Assembly (NCBI RefSeq): GCF_000418325.1 | Contig: NC_021658.1 | Span: 12,442,501 to 12,506,500, forward strand | Source of the DNA: Sorangium cellulosum So0157-2 | GTDB taxonomy: Bacteria > Myxococcota_A > Polyangia > Polyangiales > Polyangiaceae | Reading direction: 5' to 3' | DNA length: 64,000 nt | The notes under the pieces: model-generated | Told to the model about the DNA's origin: nothing | Seen by the model: the letters and a program-made list of their open reading frames with translations, nothing else | Databases searched by the model: none | Program-made: the position numbers and the translations under genes | Part shown: piece by piece, positions 60,468 to 64,000 of the stretch | Layout of the letters: the number at the start of each line of letters is the position of its first letter | Position numbering within the stretch: position 1 is the stretch's first letter

Positions 60468-60857
60468 ATGAGCAAGCGGCTTTATGTGGGGAACCTGGCG
60501 TTCCATTCGACGGAAGACAACCTGCGCAACGCGTTCGAGACGGCAGGGGTCGAGGTTCTGTCGATTCAGTTGATGACGGACCGGATGACCGGGCAGTCCC
60601 GCGGGTTCGGCTTCGTCGAGGTGAGCGATGCCCAGGCGCAGGCGGCCATCAACGCGCTGCACGGCAAGGACCTCGACGGCCGTACCCTGACGGTCAACGA
60701 GGCGCGCGAGCGCACCGGCGGCCCTGGCGGCGGCGGCGGAGGCGGGGGCGGCTTCCGCGGCGGCGGCGGCGGCGGAGGCGGCGGCGGCCGTGGCGGCGGC
60801 GGTGGCCGCGGCGGCCGGGGGGACGACCTCGACGGCGGCGGGCGCGACCGCTGGTAG
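60468..60857 (+). CDS. RNA-binding protein with RRM and Gly/Arg tail
   Basis: A 129-residue protein. The RRM domain (residues 1-80) has RNP2 RLYVGNLAF (4-12) and RNP1 RGFGFVEV (45-52), typical of bacterial Rbp proteins of the cyanobacterial/myxobacterial type. A Gly/Arg-rich tail (83-129) with about 10 consecutive Gly in places resembles RGG-type RNA-binding tails. Such proteins bind single-stranded RNA and are often cold-induced. ATG 60468 starts just before the RRM. A hairpin lies 18 bp past the stop. Confidence 0.9.
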   Translation: MSKRLYVGNLAFHSTEDNLRNAFETAGVEVLSIQLMTDRMTGQSRGFGFVEVSDAQAQAAINALHGKDLDGRTLTVNEARERTGGPGGGGGGGGGFRGGGGGGGGGGRGGGGGRGGRGDDLDGGGRDRW

Positions 60858-60875
60858 CCGCAGCGAGGTCGAGCC

Positions 60876-60896
60876 ACCCTGGCGCTTCGCCAGGGT
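60876..60896 (+). terminator. Hairpin after RRM gene
   Basis: Perfect 9-bp stem accctggcg / cgccagggt around ctt, 18 bp after the stop. No U-tract, but the loop is tight; a likely terminator. Confidence 0.6.
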
Positions 60897-60916
60897 GATC
60901 GGATCGGCGGGGGGGA

Positions 60917-60978
60917 CACGAAGGCGGGAAGGCAGGAAGAAAGATCAACGATCTTCCCGCCTTCCCGCTTTCGTCGTG
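60917..60978. repeat. Hairpin element (family shared with 30525-30583)
   Basis: Left arm cacgaaggcgggaaggcagg onward pairs with ctttcgtcgtg at the right end; the inner part aagat-caacg-atctt is also a perfect stem. Core ggaagaaagatcaacgatct matches the loop of 30525-30583. It lies between convergent RRM and enolase genes. Confidence 0.85.
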
Positions 60979-61050
60979 GCGCTCTCCAGGGCGGAGGCGC
61001 CCCGACCCGGCAGCGCGGCGGCCTCGCGCCAGGCCGCGCCGCCCTGCGCT

Positions 61051-62346
61051 CTAGCTGGCGCGCTGCGCCGCGGGGCGGCGGAACGGCTTGCGGCCGGCGA
61101 AGATCTGGCCGTCGCCGAGCGCGTACGAGATCCGGAGCAGCTGGTTGTACTTCGCGACGCGATCCGAGCGGGACGCGGAGCCGGTCTTGATCTGGCCCGC
61201 GTTCGTCGCGACCGCGAGATCGGCGATGAACGTGTCCTCGGTCTCGCCCGAGCGGTGCGAGATGATCGACCGGTAGCCGCCCTCGGCCGCCTGGCGGATG
61301 CACTCGAGCGTCTCGGTGACCGTGCCGATCTGGTTCAGCTTGATGAGGATGGCGTTGGCGAGGCCGTCCTCGATACCCTTCGAGAGGCGCGCGGGGTTCG
61401 TCACGAACAGGTCGTCGCCGACGAGCTGCACCTTCTTGCCGAGCCGCTCCGTGAGCAGCCTCCAGCCCTTCTCGTCGTTCTCCGCGACGCCGTCCTCGAT
61501 CGACACGATCGGGAACGCCTTGCTGAGCTCCTCGTAGATGGAGACGATCTCCTCGCGGGTCTTCTGCTGCTTGTCGAAGGTGTACCGCTCGGTCTTCGCG
61601 TCGTAGAACTCGCTGAGCGCCGAGTCGAGCGCGACGCCGACGTCCTCGCCCGGGCGGTGGCCGGCGGCCTCGATGGCGCGCACGACGTACTCGAGCGCCG
61701 ACCGGTTCGACGCGAGGCGCGGGGCGAAGCCGCCCTCGTCGCCGACGGCCGTGACCATGCCGTCCTTCTTGAGCAGCCCCTTCAGGGTGTGGAAGATCTC
61801 GGCGCCCGTGCGCAGCGCCTCGGAGAACGACTCGGCGCCGTAGGGGACGATCATGAACTCCTGGATCTCGAGGCCGTTGTCGGCGTGCACGCCGCCGTTC
61901 AGGATGTTCATGAGCGGCGTCGGCAGGACGCGCGCCGCGGCGCCGCCGAGGTAGCGCCAGAGCGGGAGGTCGACCGTGTCCGCGGCGGCGCGGGCGGCGG
62001 CCATCGAGACGGCGAGGATCGCGTTGGCCCCGAGCTTCGACTTGTTCGCGGAGCCGTCCGCCTTGATGAGCACCTGGTCGAGCTCGGCCTGATCGAGCGC
62101 ATCCATCCCGAGGATGGCCGGACCGAGGACGGTCTCGATGTTCTTCACCGCGGTGAGCACGCCCTTGCCGAGGTAGCGCTTCTTGTCGCCGTCCCTGAGT
62201 TCGACGGCCTCGTGCTCGCCGGTCGACGCGCCGCTCGGCACGGCCGCGCGGCCGGTGCCGCTCAGCGTGGTGACCTCGGCTTCGACGGTGGGGTTGCCGC
62301 GCGAATCGATGACTTCGCGCGCGATGACGCTCTGGATCTCCGACAT
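61051..62346 (-). CDS. eno: Enolase
   Basis: A 431-residue enolase of canonical length. Motifs are complete: REVIDSRGNPTVEAEV near the N-terminus, LMNILNGGVHADNGLEIQEF, VSIEDGVAENDEKGWRLL, LIKLNQIGTVTET (active-site Lys) and SHRSGETEDTFIADLAVATN. It interconverts 2-phosphoglycerate and phosphoenolpyruvate in glycolysis in the cytoplasm and needs magnesium. AGGAG lies 7-8 bases before ATG 62346. The type VI secretion cluster starts on the opposite strand after a 326-bp spacer. Confidence 0.97.
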   Translation of the reverse strand: MSEIQSVIAREVIDSRGNPTVEAEVTTLSGTGRAAVPSGASTGEHEAVELRDGDKKRYLGKGVLTAVKNIETVLGPAILGMDALDQAELDQVLIKADGSANKSKLGANAILAVSMAAARAAADTVDLPLWRYLGGAAARVLPTPLMNILNGGVHADNGLEIQEFMIVPYGAESFSEALRTGAEIFHTLKGLLKKDGMVTAVGDEGGFAPRLASNRSALEYVVRAIEAAGHRPGEDVGVALDSALSEFYDAKTERYTFDKQQKTREEIVSIYEELSKAFPIVSIEDGVAENDEKGWRLLTERLGKKVQLVGDDLFVTNPARLSKGIEDGLANAILIKLNQIGTVTETLECIRQAAEGGYRSIISHRSGETEDTFIADLAVATNAGQIKTGSASRSDRVAKYNQLLRISYALGDGQIFAGRKPFRRPAAQRAS

Positions 62347-62672
62347 GACCTCTCCTCAAGGGACCGCTTCCGCGCGACCCCGGCAGCTCTCGAAGGGGGC
62401 TCGAGAAGCGGCGGGAGCATAGGCACGGCCCTCCCCGGATGTCGACGCTCCGGTGCACCCGCGGCGCTCCAGCACGCCGCGCCGGAGCCGCCGACGGCCG
62501 CCGGGGCGCGCCTCGCGGCCGACGCGGAGCCGACACGCGCCTGGACGGAGCGGCGCTCGCCGCGCCGTCGACCTGGGCGCGCGGACGCGCACGCGCGCCG
62601 GGCCGGGCGCGCGGACGCGCACGCGCGCCCGGGTCGACGGGCCACGCGCGCCTGGCGTAAGCTCGCGGCCGC
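62347..62672. other. Divergent spacer eno/tssL
   Basis: 326 bp. Contains a 19-bp inverted repeat with a 30-bp-spaced direct repeat inside (62565-62640). No gene seen. Confidence 0.6.
62565..62640. repeat. Inverted repeat flanking direct repeat
   Basis: Arms ccgtcgacctgggcgcgcg (62565-62583) and 62622-62640 pair 18 of 19. Inside, gggcgcgcggacgcgcacgc onward occurs at 62575 and 62605 (30-bp period). It lies 33 bp before the tssL start and is likely a regulatory or terminating structure. Confidence 0.7.
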
Positions 62673-63314
62673 GTGGAAACCTCCATCGGCGTCTTCGGTG
62701 AGGAGATGCTCCTCTGGCTCTGCATGCTCCGCCAATCCCCGCGGCGGCCGCCGGCCGATCACGTGCTGCGGCAAGCGAACCTGCTGCTCGAGGAGCTCAA
62801 GGGGTCCAAGCTCGCGCAGGACATGCCGATCACCTCGGTCGACGACGGCATGTTCGCGATCGCCGCCTTCGCGGACGAGCTCGCGATGTCGCTGCCGGAC
62901 CTCCGGCCGGTCTGGGCCCAGCGCCCGCTCCAGGCGGCGCGGTGGATGACCAACAACGCGGGCGTCGAGTTCTTCGAGCGGCTGGAGCGCGTCCGGAGCG
63001 GCCCGCTGCCGGTGATGGCGACCTACGCCTGCGTGCTCGGCCTCGGCTTCCGCGGCCGCTACGGGCTGCCGGGGCAGAGCGCCGACGACCTCCTGCGGAT
63101 CCGCCGCGATCTCTCGCTGAAGCTCGGCGTGGATCCGGACCGCGACTGGAGCGGCGGGGTGCTCCGGCCGGCGCGCGTGGACGGCGTGGACGCGCAGCAC
63201 CTCCCCAACCTGCCGCTGTGGCAATCCGCGCTGGTCGGGCGCGTCCTGGCGGCGCTCGTCGCGATCGGCGGCGCGGTCGCGCTCGGGTGGACGATCGCGC
63301 AAAAGGTCGGATGA
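62673..63314 (+). CDS. tssL: T6SS membrane-complex protein TssL (DotU-like)
   Basis: A 213-residue protein of the DotU/IcmH family. The cytoplasmic part (residues 1-185) holds typical features (LRQANLLLEELKG, ITSVDDGMFAIAAFADELAM, RYGLPGQSADDLLRIRRDLS), and a single C-terminal TM helix (about 190-210, VLAALVAIGGAVALGWTIA) anchors it in the inner membrane. With TssM and TssJ it forms the baseplate-docking complex of type VI secretion. It starts at GTG 62673. A tssM-like gene follows 4 bp later. Confidence 0.85.
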   Translation: METSIGVFGEEMLLWLCMLRQSPRRPPADHVLRQANLLLEELKGSKLAQDMPITSVDDGMFAIAAFADELAMSLPDLRPVWAQRPLQAARWMTNNAGVEFFERLERVRSGPLPVMATYACVLGLGFRGRYGLPGQSADDLLRIRRDLSLKLGVDPDRDWSGGVLRPARVDGVDAQHLPNLPLWQSALVGRVLAALVAIGGAVALGWTIAQKVG

Positions 63315-63318
63315 TCGG

Positions 63319-64000
63319 ATGAGCGGCTCCTTCGTGTACGAGCTGGCGAGCGTCCACGCGCTGGTCGAGCAGGCGAACCCGGACAGCGACCAGGGGATCT
63401 ACGCGGTCCCCTGCTACCTCGTGCTCGGCGAGCCGGGCTCGGGCCGCTCCACGGTGATCCGCGCGATGAACCTCACCTGGCCCCCGGGCGGCGCCCCGCT
63501 CCAGGTCGGCGTGCCCGGGGCGCGGTGCTCGTACTGGCTGGCGAAGGAGGCGCTCTTCATCGAGCCCGAGGCGTCGGTGCTCGGCCCGCGGCGGGAGCCG
63601 GCCGAGCTCGCGCAGCTCTGCGACGAGCTGCGCCGCTCGCGGAAGCGCGAGCCGATCGACGGCATCCTCCTCGTCCTGAGCATCGCGGACTTCGCCGAGC
63701 TCGACGAGCAGGGCGTCGAGGCGTACGCGAACCGGATGCGCGCGTACCTCATCGAGGTCGGCCGCGCGCTGCGCGCGGACGTGCCGGCCTACGTGGTGCT
63801 GTCGCGCTACGACACGCTGTGGGGCTTCGCCGAGGTGTTCCAGTGGACGCACGAGCGCGGGCGCGAGGAGCCCTGGGGCTTCACGCTCCCGCTCGACGCG
63901 GGCCCGGGCGCCGCGGTCCCGCGGATCCTCCAGGAGCTCGAGGGGCTGAACGCGCGGCTGGAGTCGACCTGCCTGGCGCGGGTGAGCTCGGAGGATCCGC
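63319..64000 (+). CDS. tssM: T6SS TssM/IcmF-like protein (partial, runs off window)
   Basis: About 227 residues visible. It begins MSGSFVYELASVHALVEQAN and soon shows the Walker A of IcmF proteins (LGEPGSGRSTVIR, about residues 37-49), then the IcmF-like GILLVLSIADFAELDEQGVE. TssM normally carries two TM helices before this NTPase domain; here the N-terminus starts directly with it. ATG 63319 lies 4 bp after the tssL stop, so the two genes are co-transcribed. The remainder of the protein and cluster lie beyond the window. Confidence 0.75.
   Translation, partial: MSGSFVYELASVHALVEQANPDSDQGIYAVPCYLVLGEPGSGRSTVIRAMNLTWPPGGAPLQVGVPGARCSYWLAKEALFIEPEASVLGPRREPAELAQLCDELRRSRKREPIDGILLVLSIADFAELDEQGVEAYANRMRAYLIEVGRALRADVPAYVVLSRYDTLWGFAEVFQWTHERGREEPWGFTLPLDAGPGAAVPRILQELEGLNARLESTCLARVSSEDP

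Overview
The window is very GC-rich DNA (third codon positions almost all G or C, so nearly every frame is open). It looks like chromosome of a myxobacterium of the Sorangium/Polyangium type (Polyangiales). This is judged from gene content, not from a database search: eukaryote-like Ser/Thr kinases beside a pseudokinase, many secreted lipoproteins (cysteine-rich, Kazal, fibro-slime, metal-binding-repeat and zinc-ribbon propeller proteins), an expansin, RsbR/STAS proteins, ECF sigma/anti-sigma pairs and the edge of a type VI secretion locus. No rRNA, tRNA, CRISPR array, prophage or intact insertion sequence was seen.

Layout. 1-2.2 kb: minus-strand ECF sigma, anti-sigma and STN-like exported protein, preceded by a 21-bp minisatellite and a long hairpin. 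2.2-6.5 kb: hydrolase, UshA-like multiheme cytochrome and an MCE protein. 6.6-8.0 kb: CAP-domain exported protein whose start region is tandemly duplicated. 8.2-15.0 kb: a tightly overlapping plus-strand run of Hsp70, HPD-less J-like protein, membrane protein, and an OpuC-type ABC transporter (ATPase plus permease-binding protein fusion). 15.0-18.1 kb: cation efflux, thiolase, oligoribonuclease. 18.4-22.3 kb: pseudokinase, XRE regulator, ABC exporter. 22.7-25.3 kb: small membrane protein and two surface lipoproteins. 25.6-32.3 kb: argS, Ser/Thr kinase, acidic small protein, GH1 beta-glucosidase, CopZ-like protein. 32.5-46.2 kb: cysteine-rich lipoprotein, AraC/DoxX pair, ROK regulator, Kazal lipoprotein, STAS protein, phosphoesterase, FMN oxidase, expansin lipoprotein, a frameshifted lipoprotein, an Rpn-like gene next to an AT-richer patch, and a DUF2267 protein. 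46.4-54 kb: paired zinc-ribbon/propeller membrane proteins, fibro-slime lipoprotein, two paralogous mini-lipoproteins, PAS-STAS protein, NTF2-like lipoprotein. 54-64 kb: hydrolase fusion, AraC regulator, subtilisin-like protease, haem/propeller lipoprotein, RRM protein, enolase, and the start of a T6SS cluster (tssL, tssM).

The intergenic DNA is unusually structured. There are four long hairpins with arms made of degenerate short repeats (two share a conserved loop), several minisatellites of 12-27 bp units, heptanucleotide repeats at two loci, two tandem duplications that copy a gene's start codon out of frame, and a dispersed module shared between two lipoprotein-associated loci. The most system-like gene set is the translationally coupled Hsp70 / J-like / membrane-protein cassette, in which the J-like partner has no HPD motif.
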